Assembly: GCA_016209705.1 (NCBI GenBank) | Contig: JACQVR010000030.1 | Span: forward strand, 29,772 to 93,771 | From: Planctomycetota bacterium | GTDB taxonomy: Bacteria > Planctomycetota > MHYJ01 > JACPRB01 | Reading direction: 5' to 3' | DNA length: 64,000 nt | In this document: piece after piece, positions 43,159-51,096 of the stretch | Layout: each line of letters opens with the position of its first letter | Numbering within the stretch: the stretch's first letter is position 1 | Notes under the pieces: model-generated | Told to the model about the DNA's origin: nothing | The model's input: only the letters and a program-made list of their open reading frames with translations | The model's database searches: none | Translations under genes and position numbers: made by a program

Positions 43159-44087
43159 TGGATTCGATCATCAAGGCGCGATCCCTGACCAAACTCTACG
43201 GCGTCGTCATCGGCGTGAACGACGTGACGCTCGATCTGCCGCCCGGAGTGCGGGGCCTTCTCGGCCCGAACGGGGCGGGCAAATCGACGTTCCTCAAGCT
43301 CGTCACGGGCCAGCTCAATCCCACCGAAGGAGAAGTGCGGGTGTTCGGCGAACGGCCGTGGAACAACGCGGACGTCTTTCGCCGCATCGGGTTCTGTCCG
43401 GAGCAGGACTCTTTCTATGCCTTCCTCACGGGTTACGAGTTCGTCCGGACGCTGGCCCGCCTTTCAGGATACGAACCCGCCGAAGCGAAGCGGCGTGCCG
43501 AGCGCGCGATGGAGCGCGTCGGCGCGACCGAGTACATGCATCGTAAGATCGCCACCTATTCCAAAGGGATGCGGCAGCGCACCAAGATGGCGCAAGCGTT
43601 GGTGCACGATCCGGCCCTTCTCATTCTGGACGAGCCGCTCTCCGGCACCGATCCGATCGGTCGGAGGGATCTGACAGAGCTCGTGCGCGGCCTCGGACGG
43701 GAAGGCAAGAGCATCTTGGTCTCGAGCCATGTCCTCCACGAAGTGCAGGCCGTGACGGAGGAATTCCTGCTCATTTACGGAGGGCGCGTCCTGGCCTCCG
43801 GGAACGTCCGCGAAATCCGAGGCCTGATGAACGAGGTTCCGCACCGGATCACGATCCGCTGTTCAGATCGGAAGGACGTGGCGCAACGGCTGATGCGCGA
43901 CCTTCCCATCACCGGAATCGAGATCGATGAAGCGCGCGAGGCCGTATCCGTATTGACCCGCGACCCAGGGGCCTTCTACGAAGGCTTTCGGCGCCTCGCG
44001 CTCGAAGACGGGGTGCGCATCATGGAAATGACCACCGAGGACGACACGATGGACGCGGTCTTCCGCTATCTGGTCGCGAGGGATTGA
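43158..44087 (+). CDS. ABC transporter ATP-binding protein
   Basis: 309 aa. Walker A GPNGAGKST, signature TYSKGMRQRTKMAQ, Walker B LLILDEPLSGTD and SSHVLHEV are present. TGATG overlaps at both ends mark tight coupling with the two permeases. It is a paralogue of the first ATPase of the operon, so the exporter is probably a heterodimer or two related transporters. Confidence 0.93.
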   Translation: MDSIIKARSLTKLYGVVIGVNDVTLDLPPGVRGLLGPNGAGKSTFLKLVTGQLNPTEGEVRVFGERPWNNADVFRRIGFCPEQDSFYAFLTGYEFVRTLARLSGYEPAEAKRRAERAMERVGATEYMHRKIATYSKGMRQRTKMAQALVHDPALLILDEPLSGTDPIGRRDLTELVRGLGREGKSILVSSHVLHEVQAVTEEFLLIYGGRVLASGNVREIRGLMNEVPHRITIRCSDRKDVAQRLMRDLPITGIEIDEAREAVSVLTRDPGAFYEGFRRLALEDGVRIMEMTTEDDTMDAVFRYLVARD

Positions 44088-44839
44088 TGGGTCCGATCGC
44101 ATGGCTTCAGATCCGGCAGATGTTGGGCCAGAAAAAATTCCTCCTGGTCTTTTTGTTCCTCGCGATTCCACTTTTCATCGCGTTGCCGATTCGCCTTGTC
44201 GACGGCTTCCGTCAATGGGAAGGTTCCGTGGCGGCCGGGATCTTTCTTTATCTGCTGTATCCGCAAACGATCTGCATGCTGCTCGCCCTCCTTTACGGAA
44301 CGTCGGTGATAAGTTCGGAGATCGAGGATAAGACGCTTACCTACCTCTTCACGAGACCGCTGCCGCGATGGCAATTGATCGTGGGAAAGTACGTCGCGAT
44401 CGTGGCCTGCCTCACCCCGCCGGCGCTCGTCAGTCTGTGCGCATGCTGGCTCGTGCTGGGCCTCGAGGGCGGATATGAAATGTTGTTGGGGCAGATGCTG
44501 GCCACGGCGGGCGCCGTCGCGGCGTACACCGCGATCTTCTCAATGATTGGAAGCTATTTCCACAAGCGGCCGCTGGTGATTGGTGCCATCTATGCGGCTA
44601 TTGAAATCCTGCTCTCCTTCATTCCCGCGCTGGTCAGCTCGCTCACGGTATCCTATTTCCTGCGTTCGCTCGCCGTCCGCCTGGTGGACGTGGATTTGCC
44701 CAAGGAGATGCTTCGACTCCTGGGCGGAGCCTCGTTGCCGGGCGCCGCGGCGACGCTCGCGCTTATGATCGCCGCCGCGCTCGTCCTGTCCTCCCTGGCC
44801 ACGATGCGGAAGGAATATCTTTTTTCGGAGCAGGCATAG
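44087..44839 (+). CDS. ABC-2-type permease
   Basis: 250 aa with five to six membrane helices (FLLVFLFLAIPLFIALPIRL, GIFLYLLYPQTICMLLALLY, YVAIVACLTPPALVSLCACW, LALMIAAALVLSSLATM). EDKTLTYLFTRPLPRWQLIVGK is a typical ABC-2 cytoplasmic loop. Last gene of the operon. Confidence 0.87.
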   Translation: MGPIAWLQIRQMLGQKKFLLVFLFLAIPLFIALPIRLVDGFRQWEGSVAAGIFLYLLYPQTICMLLALLYGTSVISSEIEDKTLTYLFTRPLPRWQLIVGKYVAIVACLTPPALVSLCACWLVLGLEGGYEMLLGQMLATAGAVAAYTAIFSMIGSYFHKRPLVIGAIYAAIEILLSFIPALVSSLTVSYFLRSLAVRLVDVDLPKEMLRLLGGASLPGAAATLALMIAAALVLSSLATMRKEYLFSEQA

Positions 44840-44936
44840 ATATTTCCAGTCGTCGAAGGGTGACGTTTGCCGTGAACCATTGCAGAATTTCACCGTTTCA
44901 CCTCTGGGCGCTCGCCCTCCGGAAAAGGGGTGAAAA

Positions 44937-45503
44937 ATGGCTCCGAAAGAACGGGTTCGAGAACATGCGGTCGCTCCGCTTCCGATGACACCGATGATCG
45001 ATGTCGTTTTCCAACTTCTGATGTTTTTCATGCTCACGATGAATTTCAAAGAGATCGAGGGAGTGCTGAAAACCCAGGTTCCGAGACGCGGCATGATGAG
45101 CGCCTATGCGCATCCTTCGCTGGAGGGCGAGATCCGCGTCGTGCTCTGCGCGGGGGGAGATACCAAGTCCCACCTGCTCGACAAGGGAAGACATGAAGCG
45201 GCGAATAAGACGAACGAGGTGTGCTCGCTGATGGTGGAACAGGTGCGGATCGGCGACGTCTATCTGACGGCCAAGCACCCCGACCGGACGGCGGCCAATA
45301 GGACGCTTTACATCGAGGCCGGGCGAAAAATCAAGGAGCTGCGCGAACTCGCCGACCCCGCTCGTACCTCCGTGAGAGTGATCGTCGACGCGGACAGCGA
45401 GACGCCCTACGAACACATCATCGGCATCGTGAACGCGTGCAAGGAAGTGGACATCCACAACCTGGAGTTCGTGGGTAACCCGCGGTTCGCTTTCGCGAAG
45501 TAA
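44937..45503 (+). CDS. ExbD/TolR-type biopolymer transport protein
   Basis: 188 aa. One N-terminal membrane helix with the proton-channel aspartate (MTPMIDVVFQLLMFFMLTM), then a periplasmic domain ending HIIGIVNACKEVDIHNLEFV. GGGGTGAAA precedes the ATG. No ExbB or TonB gene is adjacent. ExbD partners energise outer-membrane transport; its partner must be encoded elsewhere. Confidence 0.88.
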   Translation: MAPKERVREHAVAPLPMTPMIDVVFQLLMFFMLTMNFKEIEGVLKTQVPRRGMMSAYAHPSLEGEIRVVLCAGGDTKSHLLDKGRHEAANKTNEVCSLMVEQVRIGDVYLTAKHPDRTAANRTLYIEAGRKIKELRELADPARTSVRVIVDADSETPYEHIIGIVNACKEVDIHNLEFVGNPRFAFAK

Positions 45504-45504
45504 A

Positions 45505-45620
45505 TGCTCTATCTTTTGGATAAGCCGCCAAAACGCCGAAGCGCCAACGAGATCTCTGCTGGCGGTCCGGCCGCTTTGGCGGTTCAACCGTTGAACGAGA
45601 AATCGCGTTCATTATTCCTT
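45505..45620. repeat. MITE-like dispersed repeat, copy 3 (diverged)
   Basis: AATGCTCTATCTTTTGGATAAGCCGCCAAAACGCC and the partner GGCGGTCCGGCCGCTTTGGCGGTTCAA, ending near TTCATTATTCCTTCAC. It begins right after the exbD stop. Confidence 0.55.
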
Positions 45621-45624
45621 CACG

Positions 45625-46191
45625 ATGCCTGAGGATATCCGTCCACACGGCCCCATGTCGCCCCTCGACGAATTCGTCGAACGCGTCGTCCTGGTGGACG
45701 CGGCCGATGCCGAACGGGGGTCGATGGAGAAAATCGAGGCGCATCGGACCGGGTCCCTTCATCGGGCGTTCTCGGTCTTCGTGGTGGACCGCATGGGGCG
45801 GCTTCTCTTGCAGCGGCGGGCGTCGGGCAAATACCACTCGGGCGGGAAATGGGCGAACACTTGCTGCGGGCATCCGCGCCTCGGCGAGCCGGTGGAGCGG
45901 GCGGCCGCGCGCCGGCTGCGCGAGGAAATGGGGCTCGCGTGCGCCCTCGATCATGCGGGTCGTTTCCTCTACCGGGCGGAACTGCCGGGCGGTCTCGTCG
46001 AGCATGAAGTGGATCATGTGTTCGTCGGGCGATTCGACGGCGATCCGCGGCCCGATCCGTCCGAAGTCGAGGAGTGGCGGTGGGCTGGACTCGAAGCGCT
46101 TGAGGCCGAGATCGAGGCCGATCCCGGACGATTTGCCGTCTGGGTCCGCCAGGCGCTCGGCGTCGCGCGCCGCCAATGGCCGGGCCGTTAA
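45625..46191 (+). CDS. idi: Isopentenyl-diphosphate delta-isomerase type 1
   Basis: 188 aa. Interconverts IPP and DMAPP, complementing ispA and dxs at the left edge. Nudix-like core: HRAFSVFVVDRMGRLLLQRR, the catalytic Cys in WANTCCGHPRLGEPVERAA, REEMGL, and the catalytic Glu region EHEVDHVFVGRF. Start at 45625 has little SD; Met at 45655 (MSPLDEFVERVV) is an alternative. Confidence 0.92.
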   Translation: MPEDIRPHGPMSPLDEFVERVVLVDAADAERGSMEKIEAHRTGSLHRAFSVFVVDRMGRLLLQRRASGKYHSGGKWANTCCGHPRLGEPVERAAARRLREEMGLACALDHAGRFLYRAELPGGLVEHEVDHVFVGRFDGDPRPDPSEVEEWRWAGLEALEAEIEADPGRFAVWVRQALGVARRQWPGR

Positions 46192-46195
46192 AGCA

Positions 46196-46993
46196 TCACG
46201 CGCGCGCGAGTCGCTCCGGGACGTTGCAGGGATAGTTCTCTTGCGCCCGCGTCACGTCGCCCAGGTCCAATGTCTGGCAGAGAAAAGGCGCGCTCGATGA
46301 AGTTTCCGCCACGACATCGCCGCTTGGGTGGACGATCCATCCGGCGCCGCCGAATTCCTGTCCGCGCGCATCCCGGCCGGCCCGACAGGAGACCAGGACG
46401 AAACATCCGGACACGATGGCGGCCATCTGGGCGGCCACGCGCCAGCGGGGCAGCAACTTCACGCTTCCGGCGCGGGGCACCAGAAGGAGCTGCGCGCCCT
46501 GTCGCCCGTATTTTCGGGCGTGCTCGTTGAACATCAATTCGGTGCAGATGAGAAAACCCGCTCGAAGCGCGCCGCCGACCGTCGCGACGTCGAACGCGCC
46601 CGGTCCGGGCTCGAACCAGGCACGCTCGAAATAGCCTTCTCCCTGGGGTAAGTATTCCTTTGCATGGATCCCGCGGATTCCCTCCTCCGGAGTCCATGCG
46701 AAGCCTTCATTGATCCGGCGGCCGTCCCGCCGGCAAGGCCGGGTGCCCAGCACGATCGGGACGTCCAGGTCGGCCAGGCGGCTGAAGCCTTCCTCGTGAA
46801 GCCGGCATGACTGGTCGAAGCGAGCGGGTTCGAACCGGGGATCGGCGGAAATCCACGGACCGAACGGCATTTCATTCAGGAGCAGCACGCCGGGTTTCTT
46901 TTCATGAGCGAAGCGCTTGAGCGCATTCCACGCGGCGGCTTCGGGAGTCAGGTCGGAAGGGAGCTGGATCACAGCGACGGAGATAGAAGTCAT
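46196..46993 (-). CDS. Carbon-nitrogen hydrolase (nitrilase superfamily)
   Basis: 265 aa from ATG 46993. The Glu-Lys-Cys triad is visible: Glu in LLLNEMPFGPW, Lys in GIHAKEYLPQGEG and Cys in GFLICTELMFNEHARK. It could be an amidase or N-carbamoyl hydrolase; substrate not predictable. It sits back-to-back with idi (5-nt gap, convergent). Confidence 0.85.
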   Translation of the reverse strand: MTSISVAVIQLPSDLTPEAAAWNALKRFAHEKKPGVLLLNEMPFGPWISADPRFEPARFDQSCRLHEEGFSRLADLDVPIVLGTRPCRRDGRRINEGFAWTPEEGIRGIHAKEYLPQGEGYFERAWFEPGPGAFDVATVGGALRAGFLICTELMFNEHARKYGRQGAQLLLVPRAGSVKLLPRWRVAAQMAAIVSGCFVLVSCRAGRDARGQEFGGAGWIVHPSGDVVAETSSSAPFLCQTLDLGDVTRAQENYPCNVPERLARA

Positions 46994-47014
46994 GCGAGAA
47001 TCCATCCCGAAGTT

Positions 47015-47056
47015 TAATAAAAAGAGGCGCCCAAGGGGAGTTGCCCTTGGGCGCCC
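47015..47056 (-). terminator. Rho-independent terminator of the thioredoxin-like gene
   Basis: On the minus strand, GGCGCCCAAGGG-CAACTCC-type stem (47056-47045 with 47038-47027, 12 perfect bp) is followed by TCTTTTTATT. Confidence 0.85.
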
Positions 47057-47077
47057 CAAGGCGAGATTCAGTCGTTG

Positions 47078-47839
47078 CTATTTCTTCTCCGTGGCTTCGT
47101 CCAGCACGTTGTCGAGATCCTCCGACTTTCCATTTTCGTCGAGAACCGTCTTGCCCACTACCTCCCCCGTCTCCGCATTCAGCACGACGACGGCGGGACC
47201 TTTCTCCAGCTCGTATTTCTTCAGTGTCTCCTTCTCCGCGACGTCCAGGGCCCACACGAACTTCGACTTGCGGAGGCCCAGGGCCTGCGTGAATCCGCGG
47301 TCGAACCCGCCGAGATCGGCGTCTTCCACCACCAAGACCAGCCCTACCGGCTTCGTCTTCTTCTTGCCCTCCGCCAATGCCGACGTGAGCGAGTTCTCCC
47401 AGATCGTCTTCTTGCCGGGGAAGCGGGAGATCATCGCGACGAGGTCTTTCATGATCGACTTGACATCGCGGTTGGTCATCTCCTTGACGGCGATGCCGTC
47501 CGGGTCCGTGTACACGACGCGCGGAATGCCGCGGACGCCGTATCGCTCCACCAAGTCCGAATGAGCGCCGCGCTCGGTGAGATCCACCATGATCGGCAGG
47601 ATCCGGGACGTGGGCGGGCCAAGCCTCTTGTCGCTGAAGGCACCTGCCTTCAAACCGCTGCACGGCCCTCACCAGTCGGCCGTGAAGAAGAGCATGGCCG
47701 CCTTCTTCTCCAGCTTCGCCCGGGCCAGGCCGAATTTGGGATTCTTGATCCAATCGATCGCCTTGTCCTCGTCCATTCCCGCGACGAGCGGTCCGCCGGC
47801 GAACAGGACGGCGGTCGCGACGCATGCGAAGATTTTCAT
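47078..47839 (-). CDS. Secreted thioredoxin-like protein with UGA at the redox Cys (candidate selenoprotein)
   Basis: 253 aa from ATG 47839 (TAGGAG upstream) if TGA at 47671-47669 is decoded as residue 57. A signal peptide (MKIFACVATAVLFAGGPLVA) precedes AMLFFTADW, then TGA, then GPCSGLKAGAFSDKR: the canonical W-C-G-P-C of thioredoxins with the first Cys replaced by a stop codon. The downstream frame is open to 47078 and continues the fold (GIPRVVYTDPDGIAVKEM, PAVVVLNAETGEVVGKTV). Without readthrough only a 56-residue fragment is made. A hairpin with an AGGT loop begins 17 nt after the TGA. A good terminator follows the gene. This is a strong candidate for a Sec-containing thioredoxin (UxxC). 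Confidence 0.82.
47635..47668 (-). promoter_or_regulatory. SECIS-like hairpin after the thioredoxin-like TGA
   Basis: Bases +17 to +34 after the TGA form TGAAGGC-AGGT-GCCTTCA, a perfect 7-bp stem with a GU-containing loop, at the spacing of bacterial SECIS elements. A closing helix GGGCC (+1 to +5) with GGCCC (+49 to +53) can extend the structure. Confidence 0.6.
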
Positions 47840-47851
47840 CGTCCAGCTCCT

Positions 47852-47960
47852 AAGGGTTCGTGAAAAAATAAGTGCTCTTTTCTTGATCAAACGCCAAAAC
47901 ACCACATCGCCATCGGGGTCTCCTTAGGCGAGCCTTTTGGCGGTTCAAGTCTTCCACAAC
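47852..47960. repeat. MITE-like dispersed repeat, copy 4
   Basis: AAGGGTTCGTGAAAAAATAAGTGCTCTTTTCTTGA, then CAAACGCCAAAACACC and AGCCTTTTGGCGGTTCAAGTCTTCCAC. It lies upstream of the thioredoxin-like gene and lacks the right terminal repeat. Confidence 0.6.
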
Positions 47961-48300
47961 CGGGATCGACATCGAACGGCTCCAGCCGCCAGGCGCGAAT
48001 ATTCCCCGCTTATCACATACTACGTCGCGTGCCGGCTCCGTGTTTGCGTCCGCATGTAGCAGGAGAGGAGATTGTATAACACATGGGTTTCCGGCCTCCC
48101 CCGACACGATCGCGGAACAGCCACTTCCGTGGGCGATCCGACGGTTCCTGCCAGCCGTGAACGATTATTTTCGACATTTCAGCGAACTTCTCAAGGGGAT
48201 CGTGTACTAATTCAAGAGGCCTCATCATCGGAAGCCTCCTCGCGATGGTACGGGCATTCTCTTGTTCCCGTGGGCTTTTTAAATTCAGAAGGAGATCGTC

Positions 48301-49068
48301 ATGATACCCGTTCTGCCGGCCGTACTTGCTTTCATCCTTGCCGGGTCCGCCGCCCAGGACGCCAAAAAGGACGCCAAAAAGGAGCTCAAGGAAGCCGCCA
48401 AGAAGACCTCCGAGCTGAAAAGCTATGAATTCAAGGGAGACGTCGACAGCCAGGCGGGAGGCATCCGCATCGGCAATCGTCGCCAGGACGATGAAGAGGA
48501 GAAGCTGGAAGACTTCAAAGGCGGCTATGAAAAAAAGGTCGGAGCTTTCGTGAAGACGAACGTGACCGAATTCGCCACCATCGACGGCAAAACCGCCCGG
48601 CGCAAGTCCAAAGAGGAATGGCACCTGGCGTCGGGGGACTCTCTCCCGGGACGCTGTCCCCGGCCGCCCCACGAATTGCTGAATTTCCTGTGCTCCGAGA
48701 TCGAAAGCGCCAAGAAAAAAGAGGCCAAGGACAAAGTCGGCGACGTCGAATGCGCCGTCTACGATGTGGAATTCTCCGAGGAGGGCGCTCAGGAGATCCT
48801 CAAGGAGTCAGGAGCGTCGGGCGGCATGCGCTTCGGAAACGCGGAGACGACCGGCGACGGCAAGATCTGGGTGGATCCCGACGGCCGCATCGTCAAATTC
48901 AGAGCCTCCGCCAGCAGCACCCTTTCCATGGGCGGCATGGAAATGAATCTCGGTTCCGCCACCTGGAGCACGACGCTTGCCAACCTCGACGGCGCCAAAG
49001 TCGAAATCCCCGAAAAGGCCAGGGAGGTTCTGAAAGAAACCGAGAAAGAGGCCCAGAAAGAAGACTGA
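48301..49068 (+). CDS. Secreted hypothetical protein
   Basis: 255 aa with a signal peptide (MIPVLPAVLAFILAGSAAQD) and a Lys/Glu-rich start (KKDAKKELKEAAKKTSELKS). The core is probably a beta-rich lipoprotein-carrier-like fold (SYEFKGDVDSQAGGIRIGNR, GDGKIWVDPDGRIVKFRA). GAAGGAG precedes the ATG. The layout, a secreted sensor-like domain between helices, resembles the 60.1-60.8 kb gene, but sequence identity is low. Confidence 0.65.
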   Translation: MIPVLPAVLAFILAGSAAQDAKKDAKKELKEAAKKTSELKSYEFKGDVDSQAGGIRIGNRRQDDEEEKLEDFKGGYEKKVGAFVKTNVTEFATIDGKTARRKSKEEWHLASGDSLPGRCPRPPHELLNFLCSEIESAKKKEAKDKVGDVECAVYDVEFSEEGAQEILKESGASGGMRFGNAETTGDGKIWVDPDGRIVKFRASASSTLSMGGMEMNLGSATWSTTLANLDGAKVEIPEKAREVLKETEKEAQKED

Positions 49069-49085
49069 ACTCGGTCGGATTTCCC

Positions 49086-49128
49086 AGAGCCTTCCCGGGG
49101 CACCGTCCAGGGGAGGCTCTTTTTTTTC
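49086..49128 (+). terminator. Rho-independent terminator
   Basis: AGAGCCTTCCC pairs with GGGGAGGCTCT around a GC loop, followed by TTTTTTTTCTT. It ends the 48.3-49.1 kb gene. Confidence 0.85.
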
Positions 49129-49365
49129 TTATGCTCATGTGCGCGCTTCGAATCCGGTAACGGGCTCGCTTTCGTGAATGCGCGCAGGACTCATGAAACG
49201 GACTCCGGCTGCTTCCGCACTGCGAATTTTCCCGACGTGGCACCAGGACTTTCTCTGGCCGTAAATGATGTTGAAAGCGGAAGCCGCCCCTTGGGGGTGG
49301 CCTGCTATTTGCTCGGAGTTCCTATCACCCTGCAACGCCCAGAGGATTCTTCGAGGAGGTAGCCA

Positions 49366-49866
49366 ATGAAGGTGCGCGACGTTTTCCAGAGCGTACGGGC
49401 TTGTCCTCCGGACGCGAATCTCGCGGAAATCGGCCATCTCATGTGGGATGCCGATTGCGGCGTGATCCCGATGGTGGATGACGCCGGCAAGCCCGTCGGA
49501 ATCATTACCGACCGAGACGCCTTCATCGCGCTTTCCACGCGCAATCGACCCGCCACCGATCTGAAGGCGCGCGATGTGGCGTGCCGGGATGTCGTCACCT
49601 GCTTCGCGGACGATGACGTGGGAAGCGTCCTGGCGAAGATGAGGACGCACCGGGTCCGGAGGCTTCCGGTTCAGGATGCGGAAGGGCGTCTCATCGGCAT
49701 CCTTTCGATCAACGATCTCGTCCTTGCCGCCAAGCCGGATCGGCAGGGGAAGCCCGGCGAAGTGACGTTCGCGGACATCGCGCTCACGTTCAAAGCAATC
49801 TGCGCGCATTCGGCTCCCACCGGGAGATCCGGCGGCGAGGCTCAACTCGTGGGGAGCGGACGTTAG
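49366..49866 (+). CDS. Tandem CBS-domain protein
   Basis: 166 aa, soluble. Two CBS repeats: residues about 1-60 (VRDVFQSVRACPPDANLAEI, DADCGVIPMVDDAGKPVGII, TDRDAFIAL) and about 68-125 (VACRDVVTCFADDDVGSVLA, HRVRRLPVQDAEGRLIGILS, INDLVL). Such stand-alone pairs sense adenosyl nucleotides. GAGGAGG before the ATG. Confidence 0.88.
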   Translation: MKVRDVFQSVRACPPDANLAEIGHLMWDADCGVIPMVDDAGKPVGIITDRDAFIALSTRNRPATDLKARDVACRDVVTCFADDDVGSVLAKMRTHRVRRLPVQDAEGRLIGILSINDLVLAAKPDRQGKPGEVTFADIALTFKAICAHSAPTGRSGGEAQLVGSGR

Positions 49867-49869
49867 CGC

Positions 49870-50097
49870 TTGAATTCCCAGCGCGGTGAAACCGCAACTC
49901 AATCTTTCCCGAGCGGTTTCTCGTCGCGCTGGGAGCCGCCTTCGCCATCAGACTTCGCCAAGGCTACGTCGGGACAGGAGGCTTCGGCGAGCCCCGCCGT
50001 AGCTCTAGCGGAGGCGGGTCCAGAGTCCATAGTCCAGAGTCCGAAGTCGGGTCTTCGGTTCGCGGGACTCTGGACCCTGGACTATGGACTGTGGATT
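49870..50097. repeat. Palindromic intergenic repeats
   Basis: CCCAGCGC-type inverted words follow the CBS stop (49877-49938). A second, longer palindrome (about 50017-50097) has AGTCCATAGTCCAGAGTCC mirrored by GGACTCTGGACCCTGGACTA. Between them lies CTTCGCCAAGGCTACGTCGG-type eroded repeat sequence. Confidence 0.55.
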
Positions 50098-50202
50098 TCA
50101 TGGGATCTTTCCCCATCTTGGAGACGACTAAAATCTTCGCCAAAAAACAAGAAACTCATCGTTGGTAGCATAAAGACGAGTCCATCTTCATGGAGGCTGA
50201 CC

Positions 50203-50430
50203 ATGATGGCGAGCGAAACGGTTCGCGTTCATGTGGAACTGGACCGGCTGTCGGCCGGTTCGATGATCCGAAATGTTCCCCCCACCGCCGCCGTCAACAT
50301 CGTCAAAGGCCGGGTGACGCCGGCGGGCGCGACCCTGGAAGTCGAGATCACCAGCACGTCGCGGAATCTTCAGGTCTTCATGACTCGTTGCCGCGAACAA
50401 GGATGTCGATGCCGAATCGTTCGAAATTAG
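50203..50430 (+). CDS. Small ferredoxin-fold-like protein
   Basis: 75 aa from the second of two ATGs (GGAGG upstream). The pattern TVRVHVELDRLSAGSMIRNV, then ATLEVEITSTSRNLQVFMTR and CREQGCRCRIV suggests a beta-alpha-beta NIL/ACT-like fold with a Cys-rich end. Family not certain. Confidence 0.55.
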   Translation: MMASETVRVHVELDRLSAGSMIRNVPPTAAVNIVKGRVTPAGATLEVEITSTSRNLQVFMTRCREQGCRCRIVRN

Positions 50431-50533
50431 CGGCGCGCGACCCGGCCTCGTGCGCGAGTTCATGAGTTCGTATAGGTTGCGAGACCCCATGAATGCGGCG
50501 GCGGGGCCGTCTCAAGGGGCCGGAGGATGACCG

Positions 50534-50881
50534 ATGACATGGTCATGGCTGCTCAAGCCATTGCGGCGCCCGATCGCCTACCTTCGCAACACGAGGATCG
50601 TGACGGCGTGGCTCTCCCATCGCCCCGTCGTGGACCGCCGGACATGCGATGGAATCCTGTGGTCCCGGCTCGCGTGGAGCAGGTCGTGGAGACCTTGTTG
50701 CCTCAAGTGCACGTCGGCCGAAGTGGTGCCGATGCAGGCGCGCCGGGAGCGCGTCGCCTTCGTTGCCGGGGGAACCGCCGTCCGCGCCCAGCATGTGTTC
50801 GTACGATGCGCCGGATGCAAGGATTACAAATACATCCTCACCGGCGAGTTTGAAAAGCGAACGGGCGGGAATTTCGGTTAG
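50534..50881 (+). CDS. Hypothetical protein with a possible zinc ribbon
   Basis: 115 aa. Basic N-terminus with hydrophobic patches, then CLKC (about residue 55) and CAGCKDYKY (about residue 92), a likely zinc ribbon. The ATG has no clear SD. Coding evidence is moderate; a conflicting frame at 50527-50853 looks like a shadow. Confidence 0.45.
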   Translation: MTWSWLLKPLRRPIAYLRNTRIVTAWLSHRPVVDRRTCDGILWSRLAWSRSWRPCCLKCTSAEVVPMQARRERVAFVAGGTAVRAQHVFVRCAGCKDYKYILTGEFEKRTGGNFG

Positions 50882-51036
50882 GGCTCGTGAGAAAATAAGT
50901 GCTCTATTTCCGAATAAACCGCGAAAACGCCAAAGCGCCAGCGGAATCTCTTTTGGCGGTCTTTTTGGCGTTTTAGCCGCTTTGGCGGTTCAAAGGTTCC
51001 CCAAGAAACCGCATCGGTTATTTATTCACAAATCCT
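50880..51036. repeat. MITE-like dispersed repeat, copy 5
   Basis: Begins GGGCTCGTGAGAAAATAAGT and ends TTTATTCACAAATCC. The interior has AAACCGCGAAAACGCCAAAGC and TTTTGGCGTTTTAGCCGCTT. It lies between convergent gene ends. Confidence 0.65.
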
Positions 51037-51096
51037 TAGCTGAAACACGGCTCGGCCATTCTCGATTGCCGAGCCAGGATTCCGAAAGCGCGCGCG

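Noticed and set aside
31364..47671. Idea that the organism reads TGA as Cys generally
   Set aside because: Several intact genes here end with TGA (for example ispA at 889-891 and tldD at 62312-62314) without extension into coding sequence, so TGA is still a stop.
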